DNA of 64,000 nt from Candidatus Solirubrobacter pratensis (lineage in GTDB: Bacteria > Actinomycetota > Thermoleophilia > Solirubrobacterales > Solirubrobacteraceae). The stretch covers positions 573,704 to 637,703 of the forward strand of contig NZ_KE384481.1 of the NCBI RefSeq assembly GCF_000425945.1, in the 5' to 3' direction. Within the stretch, counting starts at the first letter, position 1. Every line of letters starts with the position of its first letter. Under the pieces are notes generated by a model that did no database searches, had not been told where the DNA came from, and saw only the letters and a list, made by a program, of their open reading frames with translations. Shown here piece by piece: positions 55,773-64,000 of this stretch. Made by a program: the position numbers and the translations under genes.

Positions 55773-57170
55773 ATGAGGCTGGTGGCGCTCTGGCTGATCC
55801 TCTTCGCGGCCTACGCCGCGACGCTGGGCGTGCCTGCGCGCCCCGGACTCGACTACGCCGGCTCCGAGCCGCATCACCTGCTGGCGGCGGAGTCGATCGT
55901 CTCCGACCATGACGTCGACCTGCGCGACGACTACGCCGACCGCGCGTACGCGAGCTGGTACCCGCGCGAGCTCAAGACCGACGGGCGCGAGATCGGCGGC
56001 CGGCTGGTGGAGCCGCACGGCATCGGCTTCGCCGCGCTGATCGCGCCCGCCTACGCGCTCGGCGGCGCGCGCGCCGTCCAGGCCGAGATGGCGATGCTGC
56101 TGGCGCTCGCGTTCGTGTTCGCCGCGCTGCTCGCGCGCCGGCTGGTGCCCGAGCCGTGGGCGACCACCGGCGTGGCGCTCGCGGGCCTCTCCCCTCCCGC
56201 GCTGGCCGCGAGCACGACGATCGCACCCGGCGTCGCCGCCGCCGCGGCGCTGACCGGCGCGGCGGTCTGCGCGCTCGCGGTGCGCGAGCGCCCGCGCGTG
56301 CGCTACGTCGGCTGCGGCGCGCTGCTGCTCGCGGTGCTGCCGTGGCTCGGCTGGTCGTTCGCGATCCCCGGTCTCGTCGTCGCGTACGCGCTCGTGACGT
56401 GGACGATGCGCGAACGGCGCCGGCTCGCGGCGCTGATCGCGGGCGAGGCGCTGGCGGGCTCGCTCCTCTTCTACGCCACGCTCAACGACCGCTTCTACGG
56501 CGGGATCACGCCGCGGTCCGCGGGCGCGGGGGACGAGCCCAGCTTCCCGCTCGGCTACGCCGCCCGGATCCCGCGCCTCGCGTCGCTGTGGCTGGACCGC
56601 GACTTCGGGCTGCTGCGCTGGGCGCCGGTGCTGGGTCTCGTGTTCTTCGCCGCGTGGCTGCTGTACCGCTCGCGGCGCGACCAGCTCGCGCGCGTCGCGC
56701 CGGCCCGGCGCGAGACCGAGGCGGCGGCCAAGCTCGCGCTCGGCATCCTAGGCGCGCAGGTCGCCGTGACGGCGTTCGCGGGCATGAGCCCGCTGGAGGG
56801 CGCCGCCTTCCCCGGCGTCGCGCTGGTCGCCGCGCTGCCCGCCGCGGGCGCGCTCACGAGCTGGGGGCTGCGGCATGTGCCGCGTCCGCTCGCCGGCGTG
56901 CTGGCGGCGGTCACGCTCGGCACCGGCGCCTGGGTGGTGATCGCGGGGCGCGACGGCCACATCGGCGGCTGGCTCGACGTGCGCTCGGATGCCCCTTGGG
57001 GACCCCTCGTGAACGGGTTCCCCCACTTCGACGGCGCGCCGGTGTGGCCCGCGCTGGCGTGCGCGCTGCTGCTCGCCGGGCTCGCCGCGCTCGCCCTGCG
57101 CGAGCGCCGGGCGGCAGGGGAGTGGCGGCGCTCGGTCGCCGCCGCGCGCACCTCGCGCGCCCTCCACTAG
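55773..57170 (+). CDS. Multi-pass membrane protein, GT-C glycosyltransferase-like
   Basis: 465 residues with about ten membrane helices. After helix 1 there is a long first external loop holding [28 protein letters not shown], with acidic/His residues in the place where GT-C enzymes keep their catalytic Asp. It could transfer lipid-linked sugars onto surface polymers, but no diagnostic motif is seen. ATG with GAGGTG seven bases upstream. Neighbouring decarboxylase follows on the same strand. Confidence 0.65.
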   Translation: MRLVALWLILFAAYAATLGVPARPGLDYAGSEPHHLLAAESIVSDHDVDLRDDYADRAYASWYPRELKTDGREIGGRLVEPHGIGFAALIAPAYALGGARAVQAEMAMLLALAFVFAALLARRLVPEPWATTGVALAGLSPPALAASTTIAPGVAAAAALTGAAVCALAVRERPRVRYVGCGALLLAVLPWLGWSFAIPGLVVAYALVTWTMRERRRLAALIAGEALAGSLLFYATLNDRFYGGITPRSAGAGDEPSFPLGYAARIPRLASLWLDRDFGLLRWAPVLGLVFFAAWLLYRSRRDQLARVAPARRETEAAAKLALGILGAQVAVTAFAGMSPLEGAAFPGVALVAALPAAGALTSWGLRHVPRPLAGVLAAVTLGTGAWVVIAGRDGHIGGWLDVRSDAPWGPLVNGFPHFDGAPVWPALACALLLAGLAALALRERRAAGEWRRSVAAARTSRALH

Positions 57171-57260
57171 CGGCGGGTGAACCGTCACTCGAGAAGGGCC
57201 GCACCCGGCGCCGGACGTGACGCGCCGGCTCGACGCCGCGCGGGCGGCCATGATGACGGC

Positions 57261-58682
57261 GTGACGACGCCGGAGTTCGTATCCGCAGACCCCGATTCCC
57301 ACGCCGCGCTGCGCGCGGCGACCGCCGCCGTGGTGGAGGCGCTCGCGCGCACCGCCTCGCTGCCCGGGCCGCGCACGCCGCTGCTGCCCGCCGAGCTCGC
57401 GGCGCTCGCCGACGCGCTCGATCCCTGCCCCGACGAGGGCGCGCCGCTCGAGCGCGTGCTCCAGGACGTCGACGGCGTGCTCGCCGGCGGCATCCGCGTG
57501 CCCGACGCGGGCTACGTCGCGCATCTGCATCCGCCGCCGCTGATCGCCGCCGCCGCGAGCGAGCTCGCGGTCGCGGTCACCAACCAGTCGCAGGACGCGT
57601 TCGACGGCTCGCCGGCCGGCACGTACGTCGAGGACCGGCTGGTGCGCTGGCTCGCGCGCCTGCACGGGCTCGGCGCCGAAGGCTCGGGCGTGATGACGAT
57701 GGGCGGGACCGCGTCCAACCTGCTCGGCCTGCTGCTCGCGCGCGACCGCGCCGGCGAGCACGTGCGGCGCGACGGCCTGCCGCCCGATCACCGCACGTGG
57801 CGGATCGTGGCGTCGGACTCCTCGCATGACAGCGTGCGGCGCTCGGCCGCGCTGCTCGGGCTCGGGCTCAACGCGGTCGCGGAGGTCGAGACCGACGCGC
57901 GCGGGGCGATGGACGTCGCGGCGCTCGACGCGCGCCTGGAGGAGCTGCGGGCCGCGGGCCTGCGGCCGATCGCGTTCGTGGGGACGGCCGGCACGACCGA
58001 TCTCGGCGCCATCGATCCGCTCGAGGCGCTGGCGGACCGCGCGCAAAAGCTCGGCGCGTGGCTGCACGTCGACGCCGCCGTCGGGTCAGGCCTGACGCTC
58101 TCGCCCGCGCTGCGCGGGCGCCTGCGCGGCATCGAGCGCGCGGACTCGGTGACGTGCGACCTGCACAAGCTGTGGTGGCAGCCGTTCCCGGCCAGCGCGC
58201 TGCTGGTCCCGGGCGTCGAGCGCCTGCGCGCGGTCCACCACGCGAGCGTCTATCTCAACCGGCCCGAGGACGAGGCCGAGGGGCAGCTCAACCTCGTCGG
58301 CCGCTCGCTCGACACCTCGCGCCGCTTCGACGCGCTGAAGGTCCTGATCGCTCTGCGCGCGACCGGCCGGCGGCGGCTCGCCGAGCTCGTGGAGCGCTGC
58401 GTCGGGCTGGCCGCGCACGGCGCCGCCGCGGTGCGCGCGCGGCCCGCGCTCGAGCTCGTCGCCGAGCCCTCGACGGTGATGGTGTGCTTCCGCATCCGCG
58501 GCGAGGACGCGCTCAACACGCGCGTGCAGCGGGAGCTGTTCGCCTCCGGCGAGGCGGTGCTCGGCCGCACCCGCGTGCGCGGCGCCGTCGTACTCAAGCT
58601 CACGCTCGTGAACCCGCTGATCGAGCCGGCGCAGATCGACGCGCTGCTCGACCGCGTGGTCAGCGCTTCAGCGGCTGTGTGA
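57261..58682 (+). CDS. PLP-dependent group II amino-acid decarboxylase
   Basis: About 473 residues. PLP lysine K303 in VTCDLHKLWWQP, MTMGGTASNLLGLLLARD, AFVGTAGTTDLGAIDP and LHVDAAVGSGLTLSP, as in aromatic-L-amino-acid, glutamate, or diaminobutyrate decarboxylases. Length matches. GTG at 57261 is the likeliest start (VTTPEFVSADPDSHAAL); an ATG 28 codons upstream would add an Arg-rich tail. Substrate not determined. Its 3' end overlaps the remnant on the opposite strand. Confidence 0.88.
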   Translation: MTTPEFVSADPDSHAALRAATAAVVEALARTASLPGPRTPLLPAELAALADALDPCPDEGAPLERVLQDVDGVLAGGIRVPDAGYVAHLHPPPLIAAAASELAVAVTNQSQDAFDGSPAGTYVEDRLVRWLARLHGLGAEGSGVMTMGGTASNLLGLLLARDRAGEHVRRDGLPPDHRTWRIVASDSSHDSVRRSAALLGLGLNAVAEVETDARGAMDVAALDARLEELRAAGLRPIAFVGTAGTTDLGAIDPLEALADRAQKLGAWLHVDAAVGSGLTLSPALRGRLRGIERADSVTCDLHKLWWQPFPASALLVPGVERLRAVHHASVYLNRPEDEAEGQLNLVGRSLDTSRRFDALKVLIALRATGRRRLAELVERCVGLAAHGAAAVRARPALELVAEPSTVMVCFRIRGEDALNTRVQRELFASGEAVLGRTRVRGAVVLKLTLVNPLIEPAQIDALLDRVVSASAAV

Positions 58683-58866
58683 AGGCGCGCGAGCGGCCGT
58701 CGGGGCCGCTCACGCTCCCGACGATCCGCGCGCTCGCCACCTTGCGCCGCGCGGGAAGCTCGCGCGGCCGTGACGGTCGAGCTTCGGCGCGCCGATCACC
58801 GTCAGCTTCGGCGCGGCCGGCTTCGGGGTGACGGTGATCGCGACCGTGACGAGGTTGGAGAGCCTA
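58660..58866 (-). pseudogene. Decayed C-terminal domain of a secreted protein
   Basis: The minus strand reads VTVAITVTPKPAAPKLTVIG, then APKLDRHGRASF, and after a frameshift ASARIVGSVSGPDGRSRAF to a stop at 58660. These fragments match, in order, the C-terminal domain of the neighbouring propeller protein (PYLSALSTPRLDGKGRG ... VRGTVKGEDGRKRSVRIPV), with the middle of about 40 residues missing. So this 207-base stretch, not otherwise explained, is a remnant. It overlaps the last codons of the decarboxylase gene. Confidence 0.5.
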
Positions 58867-58896
58867 AGTGATCAGCGCGTGTGCGTCCATTGATCC

Positions 58897-60114
58897 TCAC
58901 GCGATGGTCACCGGGATCCGGACCGAGCGCTTGCGGCCGTCCTCGCCCTTCACCGTCCCACGCACCCAGGCGCGCACGAGGCGCCGCCGCTCGGGCGCGC
59001 GCATGCGCAGCCGCATGACCGCCCGTGCGCGCAGCCTGCGCGAGAGCGGGCGGCCGTCGATCGTCCTGCCGCCGTGCAGCTTCACCACGAGGCGCAGCGA
59101 GACGGTGCAGTCGGCGTCGCAGCGCACGAGCAGCCAGCCGCGGCCTTTGCCGTCCAGGCGCGGCGTGGAGAGCGCGCTGAGGTACGGCGCGCGCGGCGGC
59201 GGCGGCGCGACGACGGGAACCGGGAGACGATTCACCGCGCCGGGCGGCGCGCTCGCCGGATCGGCCGGCGGCGGCGCGCCCCCGGAGCGGCAGCTGGTCG
59301 TGACGCCGGCCACGCACGGTTGCCAATCGGGCTCGGCCAGCACCGTCTGGCCGTCCGCGGGAAGGAGGACCGCACGCGTCGCGCCGCCGTCCACCGCGCT
59401 CACGCGCACGCCGCCGGCGAACGCGTAGACGAGCTCGCGGCCGTCGGGCGCCCAGTCGGGCTGGTCGCCGCCGGTGCGCGTGAGATCGAACGGGTCGCCG
59501 TCGCCGCCGGCGGGCGCTATGCGCAGCCGGGCGCCGTCGCGGTAGGCGATCCGCGCCGAGTCGGGCGACCAGGCGGGTTCGCCGAGGTCGGGCCCCGTCG
59601 CGAACGCGCGGTCGCCTGCGCCGTCGAGCCCGATCGTGCGCAGCATGCCCGACGTGCCGTAGGCCAGGCGCTCGCCGTCGGGCGACCAGCTGAGCCAGCT
59701 CAGCTGGCCGGAGAACGGGATCGGCAGCGGCTCCGCAGCGGTCCCGTCGAGGCGCATCGTGACCGCCTGCGACCCGCGCAGCAGCGCCAGCCGCGCGCCG
59801 TCGGGCGCCCACGTCGGGCCGGCCGCGCCCGGCTCGTCGAGCACGGTGCGGGCGGCGCCGGTGGCGAGCTCGAGCACCAGCACGCGCTGCCCGTCGACGA
59901 CCGCGATGAGGTTGCCGTCCGGCGACCAGCCGGGGCTCGAGAGCCGCTGCCCGGAGAGGATCGTCCGCACGCCGCCGCCGTCGGAGTTGAACGTCACCAG
60001 CCGGTCCCCCGAGGGCGTGCGGACGATCGCGATCAGCTGCCCGTCGGTGGCGGCGTCCGCGGGCGCGCACAGCAATGCGAGCGCGCAGCAGAGCGCGCCG
60101 ATGACCCGCGGCAT
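58897..60114 (-). CDS. Secreted TolB-like beta-propeller protein
   Basis: 405 residues. Signal peptide ends near ADAAT. Six or seven PD40/WD-like blades with the repeated SWSPDG, TWAPDG, AWSPDS and DWAPDG patterns (about 35-270), then a Pro-rich linker and a cysteine-containing C-terminal beta domain (VRCDADCTVSLRLV). No enzyme motif. A likely scaffold or carbohydrate/protein-binding surface protein. Stops at 58897, with a damaged copy of its last domain beyond it. Confidence 0.78.
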   Translation of the reverse strand: MPRVIGALCCALALLCAPADAATDGQLIAIVRTPSGDRLVTFNSDGGGVRTILSGQRLSSPGWSPDGNLIAVVDGQRVLVLELATGAARTVLDEPGAAGPTWAPDGARLALLRGSQAVTMRLDGTAAEPLPIPFSGQLSWLSWSPDGERLAYGTSGMLRTIGLDGAGDRAFATGPDLGEPAWSPDSARIAYRDGARLRIAPAGGDGDPFDLTRTGGDQPDWAPDGRELVYAFAGGVRVSAVDGGATRAVLLPADGQTVLAEPDWQPCVAGVTTSCRSGGAPPPADPASAPPGAVNRLPVPVVAPPPPRAPYLSALSTPRLDGKGRGWLLVRCDADCTVSLRLVVKLHGGRTIDGRPLSRRLRARAVMRLRMRAPERRRLVRAWVRGTVKGEDGRKRSVRIPVTIA

Positions 60115-60169
60115 GGCGCGGAATTAGATCCCGTCGCGCCGGCCGGCGCAACGAGGACTGGACGTTCGG

Positions 60170-61123
60170 CTATGGGTTGTGGGCCGACTCGCTGCGCGCG
60201 AGCACCGCGGTCGCCGCACTCGACGGATCCAGGCGGCGCGCGACGACCTCGTCGAGCAGCTCCTGGATCTCCGGATCCTGCTCCAGCGATGCCTCCAGCG
60301 CGCGCCGCATCCGCATCGTCGCGATGCCGAGCACCTCGCTCAACAGGTTGCGCCGGCGGCGCTCGGACAGCGTGCCCTCCGCCTCCACGTATGCGCGGTG
60401 CTCGGCGAGCTTGGCCGCCAGCTCCTCCACGCCCTCGCCGCGGGCCGCCTCGGTCTTGACGATCGGCACGCGCCACCCGTGCTGCGGCGCGAGCGAGAGC
60501 ACGCCGCGGATCTCACGCACCATCGTGTCGGTCAGCGGATGGTCGGCCTTGTTGACGACGATCACGTCCGGGATCTCCATCACCCCGGCCTTGAGCGCCT
60601 GGATCGAGTCCCCGGAGCCGGGGATGAGGACGAGCACGACGCTGTCGGCGTGATCGATCACGTCGACCTCGGCCTGGCCGACGCCGACCGTCTCCAGGAA
60701 CACGTCGTCCTTGCCGGCGGCGTCCATCAGCAGCGCGGTCTGCAGCGCCGCCTCGGCGAGCCCGCCGAGCGCGCCGCGCGTCGCCATCGAGCGGATGAAC
60801 ACGCCGGGATCGAGGAAGTGCTCGGAGAGCCGGATCCGATCGCCGAGCAGCGCGCCGCCGCGGAACGGCGAGGACGGGTCGATCGAGAGCACGGCGACCT
60901 GGCGGTCCAGCGCGCGCTGGTGGCGGATCAGCGCGCCGATCAGCGTCGACTTGCCCGCGCCGGGCGGCCCGGTGAAGCCGACGACGGCAGCCTTCCCGGT
61001 CCGTGGGTAGACCTCCTTCACGAGCGCCCAGCCCTCGGGGTCGTCGTCCTCGACGAGCGAGATCCCCCGCGCGAGGGCACGCTTGTCGCCCGCCAGGAGG
61101 CGCTCGGCCAGGGAGTCCGCCAT
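60170..61123 (-). CDS. meaB: Methylmalonyl-CoA mutase-associated GTPase MeaB
   Basis: 317 residues. Walker A GFTGPPGAGKSTLIGAL, switch/Mg region DPSSPFRGGALLGDRIRL, Walker B-like ETVGVGQAEVDV and NKAD for guanine. G3E-family chaperone that gates B12 loading and protects the B12-dependent mutase. No mutase gene in the window; the lone B12-binding subunit at 41876 is the nearest partner. Divergent from the acyltransferase by 36 bases. Confidence 0.95.
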   Translation of the reverse strand: MADSLAERLLAGDKRALARGISLVEDDDPEGWALVKEVYPRTGKAAVVGFTGPPGAGKSTLIGALIRHQRALDRQVAVLSIDPSSPFRGGALLGDRIRLSEHFLDPGVFIRSMATRGALGGLAEAALQTALLMDAAGKDDVFLETVGVGQAEVDVIDHADSVVLVLIPGSGDSIQALKAGVMEIPDVIVVNKADHPLTDTMVREIRGVLSLAPQHGWRVPIVKTEAARGEGVEELAAKLAEHRAYVEAEGTLSERRRRNLLSEVLGIATMRMRRALEASLEQDPEIQELLDEVVARRLDPSSAATAVLARSESAHNP

Positions 61124-61159
61124 GAAGGCGAGCAGGATAGGCGACTAGCATCGGGCGGG

Positions 61160-61825
61160 ATGGCGACGGTGACCCGTCCCGCCCCGCCGCCTGTCCACGG
61201 CGTCCCCGAGCCCCTCCACGGCGGCCCGCTCGCGCTGCTGCGGTTCATGCGCCGCAACGGGATGCTGAACACGAAGTACGCGCGGCTGCTGGTGCGCTGG
61301 GCGTGGCTGAAGCTGCGCTGGGGCAGGCGCCTGCAGACCGACGGCATCTGCTTCGTCGGCCCGGGCGTCAAGCTCGAGCTCGGCCGCGAGGCGGTGCTGC
61401 GGCTCGGGCGCTGGTCGTGGATCGGCCACGGGACGAAGATCCGCGTCCACGAGGGCGAGTGCGAGATCGGCGCGAAGACGGTGCTCGGGCAGGAGTGCAC
61501 GATCTCGGCCTTCCAGCACATCTCGATCGGCCGCGAGTGCATCGTCGCCGACCGCGTGATGCTGATCGACTTCGACCACGGCGTCGTCGAGGTCGAGCGC
61601 CCGATCCGCCACCAGGGGATCTACAAGCGCGACGTCGACGTCGGCAGCAACTGCTGGGTCGGCTACGGCGCCTGCATCCTGCGCGGCGCGCAGGTCGGCG
61701 ACAACGTCGTGATCGGCTCCAACACCGTCGTGACCAAGGACGTGCCGTCCAACGCCGTGGTCGCCGGCTCACCCGCGCGCGTTCTGCGCATGCGCGAGGA
61801 GCCGGCGACGCTGCGGTGGTCTTAG
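61160..61825 (+). CDS. Left-handed beta-helix acyltransferase
   Basis: About 221 residues. Hexapeptide repeats from about residue 65 onward (IGHGTKI, IGAKTVLGQ, VGDNVVIGSNTVV) with the catalytic His in DFDHGV and the typical end VPSNAVVAGSPARVLRM. Resembles WbbJ/maltose-O-acetyltransferase-like enzymes, probably acetylating a sugar in the cell envelope. Basic N-terminus (RLLVRWAWLKLRWGRR) may associate with the membrane. Four-base tail-to-tail overlap with the Rpf-like gene. Confidence 0.87.
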   Translation: MATVTRPAPPPVHGVPEPLHGGPLALLRFMRRNGMLNTKYARLLVRWAWLKLRWGRRLQTDGICFVGPGVKLELGREAVLRLGRWSWIGHGTKIRVHEGECEIGAKTVLGQECTISAFQHISIGRECIVADRVMLIDFDHGVVEVERPIRHQGIYKRDVDVGSNCWVGYGACILRGAQVGDNVVIGSNTVVTKDVPSNAVVAGSPARVLRMREEPATLRWS

Positions 61826-62484
61826 GCTCCGCAGACCGGCCAGGGGGCCGTGCCGCGGGCGGCGTAGAGCTTGGCCGCCATCGCGTCCTGCGTGGCCTCG
61901 TCGGCCTTCGCGGGATCGCCGGTGCCGCCGAGCGAGCGCCAGGTGGAGCGCGTGAACTGGTACTTGCCGCGGTAGTGACCGTCGCGCGAGACGGCGGTCG
62001 GGTCGCCGCCGGACTCGCACTGGGCGATCTTGGCGAGCGCCGAGGCGGCGTCGCCCGAAGCCGGCGCGGTGCCGGCGGAGTCGAGCGAGCGCGAGCCGTC
62101 CTGCGTGCCGCCGAGGCCGAGCGCCGCGATCGTGGCGGCGCCGGCGACGCCGTCGGCCTGCAGGCCGTGCGCGCGCTGGAAGCGCTTGAGCGCCCGGCGC
62201 GTCTGCGGGCCCGCGATGCCGTCGGCGGCGACACCGAGCGCGCTTTGGATCTGGGCGACGGTGGCGGTCGTCGCCGCGGCCGGCGTGGACGCCGTCGCGC
62301 CGCCGCTCTGGTCTTGCGCGAGCGCGCCGCCCGCGGCGATCGTCAGCGAGGCGAGTAGGACCCCGGCGCCCGTGCGGCCGGACCAGCGTCTGCGACGAGC
62401 GCGGTTGGCCGCGAAGCGGCGTGCCCGCGAGGCGCGCAGCGACTCGAGCCATGGGGCATGGGACGACAGATCGGTTGATGGCAC
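61822..62484 (-). CDS. Resuscitation-promoting-factor-like transglycosylase with peptidoglycan-binding domain
   Basis: 220 residues. Basic N-terminus, one signal-anchor helix (about 40-56), PG_binding_1 repeat (about 75-122: LGVAADGIAGPQTRRALKRF), linker, and a C-terminal Rpf fold with catalytic Glu157 in IAQCESGGDPTAV and the Rpf disulfide pair C156/C218. Cleaves peptidoglycan and aids growth restart. Preceded by a c-di-AMP (ydaO-type) riboswitch, the usual control of rpf genes in actinobacteria. Confidence 0.92.
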   Translation of the reverse strand: MPSTDLSSHAPWLESLRASRARRFAANRARRRRWSGRTGAGVLLASLTIAAGGALAQDQSGGATASTPAAATTATVAQIQSALGVAADGIAGPQTRRALKRFQRAHGLQADGVAGAATIAALGLGGTQDGSRSLDSAGTAPASGDAASALAKIAQCESGGDPTAVSRDGHYRGKYQFTRSTWRSLGGTGDPAKADEATQDAMAAKLYAARGTAPWPVCGA

Positions 62485-62494
62485 AGCGTGGAGC

Positions 62495-62655
62495 TCCCTT
62501 TGGTCTCATCACGCCTACGGGGTTAGCTGTCGGGCTCGCGCGATGACCTGCGCTACGCCGTCGCATGACGGCGATTCGCCCCCGGAGCCTTGACCATCGG
62601 CTCCTTTGGTTCCCCCGCTCCCCACCGCCTGAGCGGCGGGGACTCGGCTCTTTGA
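62495..62655 (-). ncRNA. c-di-AMP (ydaO/yuaA) riboswitch upstream of the Rpf-like gene
   Basis: Minus-strand leader of about 160 bases with the conserved blocks of the class in order: GAGCCGAGTCC, GGGGGAACC, GGGCGAATCGCC and GACAGCTAACCCCGTAGGCG, then GAGACCAAAGGGAG just before the start codon. These correspond to the pseudo-twofold three-helix junctions that bind two c-di-AMP molecules. In this class high c-di-AMP turns the downstream gene off. The rest of the 236-base gap (62485-62720) is promoter and linker. Confidence 0.85.
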
Positions 62656-62720
62656 AGGCGCCGTACCTTACACGCCCGCATCCCGGAACGATCGTCCGCG
62701 CCCCGGCCGGCGTTGAACCG

Positions 62721-64000
62721 TCACGGTTGGACGAAGGCCCACTTCGCCGGCCGCGGCGCGAGATTGCGCAGCTCAGGGGCGCCTTCTCCGGCCAGCGCGG
62801 CGAGGAACGCGGCGCGGTGTCCCTCGAAGCGCTCTCGCGGGTAATCGCCGGCGGTGCCGGCATCGATCAGGAAGGCCCAGTCGGAGCTCTGCAGGGCCAG
62901 CAGCTCGCGCAGCGCGCGCTCGGACGCGGCGCCGCCGAGCGCCGCCAGCTCGGCCGCGCGCTGGGCCCAGGCGAGCTCGCCGCTCCAGGTGCGCAGGTCG
63001 CGCCCATTGCCCCACGACGTCGGTGGCGGATCAGGCGCCGGGCGCGGGTCCTCGACGACCGGCGGCGCGAGCTCGACGCCGGCCGCGTCCGCCTGCTCGA
63101 GCACGGCGCGCAGGAACGTGACGCCCTCGTGCCAGTGGTGGCCGAACAGCTCGGTGTCGAAGGCGACGAGCGTGTCGCGCTGCAGGTGCCAGAGGAAGTC
63201 GCGCGCGTCGGCGGCGGCCTGCTCGGCCGCGCGATCGGGGTCATACGGCGTGCCGTCGACGGCCCATGCCTGGTGGGCGCGCGCGGTGAGGCGGCGGGTG
63301 TCGCGGTAGGCGCCGTGTGCCGGGTAGCCGTCCGGCGCCCACACGCGGTCGATCGCGGCGCGGTCGAGCGGGAGCAGCGCGATCCCCGCGGCGCTCAGCC
63401 GCGGCGCGTGGTCGTCGGGGCCCAGCACGTCGGTCCAGTCGACGCACGTGACATGGACGCCGGCCTCGGCGAGCAGCCGGTCCAGCCACGGCGCGTGCGC
63501 GCACTCGGGCAGCCAGAAGCCGCCGTCCCAGGTGCCGAAGCGCGTGCGGAACGCCTCCACGCCGGTCTCGACCTGCAGGCGCACGCCGGCGTCCGTCGCC
63601 AGGAGCGGGAGCACCGCGTGCGTCGCCGACGAGGTCCAGCTCACGTGCGGCGCGAACGCGTCCAGCAGGTCGCCGCGCCGCTCCAGCGCGGCAGCGGCCT
63701 GCGCGTACCGGGCGGCGGAGTACTCGAGCGCGGCGCTCGGCGCCTCGGCGAGATCGAGCGCGTGCGACGCGGGCCGGACGTCGCGCAGGAACGCGAGGCA
63801 GCGCTCCAGCACCCCGTCGGCCTCGAGCTGGTCGGCCAGCACGGGCGTGATCGAGAGCGTCATGCGCCCGGGCCGCTCGTCGAGCAGGTCCAGCAGCGGG
63901 AGGTAGCTCGTGGCGATCGCCTCCCACAGCCACTCCTCGCCGAACGGCCACGTGCCGAACCCCTCGACGTACGGCATGTGGGTGTGCAGGACGATGGAGA
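62721..64000 (-). CDS. GH57 1,4-alpha-glucan branching enzyme-like protein (N-terminus beyond window)
   Basis: At least 425 residues; the frame continues through the window edge, where the first GH57 motif HTHMPYVEGFGTWPFGEEW begins with VLHTH from bases past 63977, so the ATG at 63977 is not the true start. Catalytic nucleophile Glu in GGFWLPECAHAPW and acid Asp in LVAFDTELFGHHW are present (158 and 274 counted from that Met). Makes alpha-1,6 branches in glycogen or trims alpha-glucans. The C-terminal DUF1957 helical part is complete (ELAWAQRAAELAALGG). Upstream of the Rpf gene, same strand. Confidence 0.9.
   Translation of the reverse strand, partial: SIVLHTHMPYVEGFGTWPFGEEWLWEAIATSYLPLLDLLDERPGRMTLSITPVLADQLEADGVLERCLAFLRDVRPASHALDLAEAPSAALEYSAARYAQAAAALERRGDLLDAFAPHVSWTSSATHAVLPLLATDAGVRLQVETGVEAFRTRFGTWDGGFWLPECAHAPWLDRLLAEAGVHVTCVDWTDVLGPDDHAPRLSAAGIALLPLDRAAIDRVWAPDGYPAHGAYRDTRRLTARAHQAWAVDGTPYDPDRAAEQAAADARDFLWHLQRDTLVAFDTELFGHHWHEGVTFLRAVLEQADAAGVELAPPVVEDPRPAPDPPPTSWGNGRDLRTWSGELAWAQRAAELAALGGAASERALRELLALQSSDWAFLIDAGTAGDYPRERFEGHRAAFLAALAGEGAPELRNLAPRPAKWAFVQP

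Noticed and set aside
60136-60149. GCGCCGGCCGGCGC palindrome between meaB and the propeller gene
   Set aside because: Pure GC palindrome of a kind expected often at this base composition; short loop-less stem, kept only as weak terminator possibility.

Overview
The window is very GC-rich, densely packed bacterial DNA with frequent GTG starts and 1- to 4-base gene overlaps. Gene content (F420-type luciferase-like oxidoreductase, resuscitation-promoting-factor-like muralytic enzyme behind a c-di-AMP riboswitch, LCP protein, CARDB and RTX-like secreted proteins, many DhpII-type histidine kinases, DUF1385-prfA-prmC-tsaC cluster) points to a soil actinobacterium, most likely class Thermoleophilia (Solirubrobacterales: Solirubrobacter/Conexibacter-like). 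This placement is inference from gene content, not from a marker search. No rRNA, tRNA, CRISPR array, insertion sequence or prophage was seen.

Layout. 0-8 kb: sugar-nucleotide and envelope genes (HAD phosphatase, PGI/PMI, NDP-sugar pyrophosphorylase, UDP-glucose dehydrogenase), an RTX-like secreted protein, an LCP cell-wall ligase and an M20 peptidase. 8-12 kb: a large secreted M14 carboxypeptidase and a second secreted protein ending in the same C-terminal domain. 12-19.4 kb: the complete F1Fo ATP synthase operon (atpI-like, B, E, F, H, A, G, D, C) on the minus strand, with an unusual structured 172-base gap between atpA and atpG. 19.5-28 kb: OsmC, a shortened LivJ-like lipoprotein, a glycoside hydrolase-like protein, a gap with very small ORFs, a WecA/MraY-type transferase, a Ser/Thr kinase, a hybrid histidine kinase and glyA. 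28-33.8 kb: secreted proteins plus rpmE-DUF1385-prfA-prmC-tsaC.

33.9-42.3 kb: a catabolic region with an N-carbamoyl-amino-acid hydrolase facing a tight operon etfB-etfA-ETF-QO-dihydropyrimidinase-LLM oxidoreductase, then tetR-SMR efflux and a stand-alone B12-binding protein. Three separate near-perfect palindromes sit on the promoters of this stretch. 42.3-48.4 kb: two tandem paralogous PAS-GAF histidine kinases, a NarL-type regulator and a convergent membrane histidine kinase. 48.4-55.7 kb: two acyl-CoA dehydrogenases, thiolase, HAD-IB hydrolase, leucyl aminopeptidase and a broken chemotaxis receptor. 55.7-64 kb: a multi-pass membrane protein, a PLP decarboxylase, a TolB-like propeller protein next to a decayed copy of its C-terminal domain, MeaB, a hexapeptide acyltransferase, the Rpf-like enzyme with its riboswitch, and a GH57 enzyme cut by the window edge.

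How the genes fit together: acyl-CoA dehydrogenases and thiolase feed electrons and acetyl-CoA through EtfAB and ETF-QO to the respiratory chain and so to the ATP synthase. The B12-binding subunit and MeaB belong to the methylmalonyl-CoA arm. The sugar-nucleotide genes, WecA-like transferase, LCP protein and Rpf-like enzyme act on the cell envelope.
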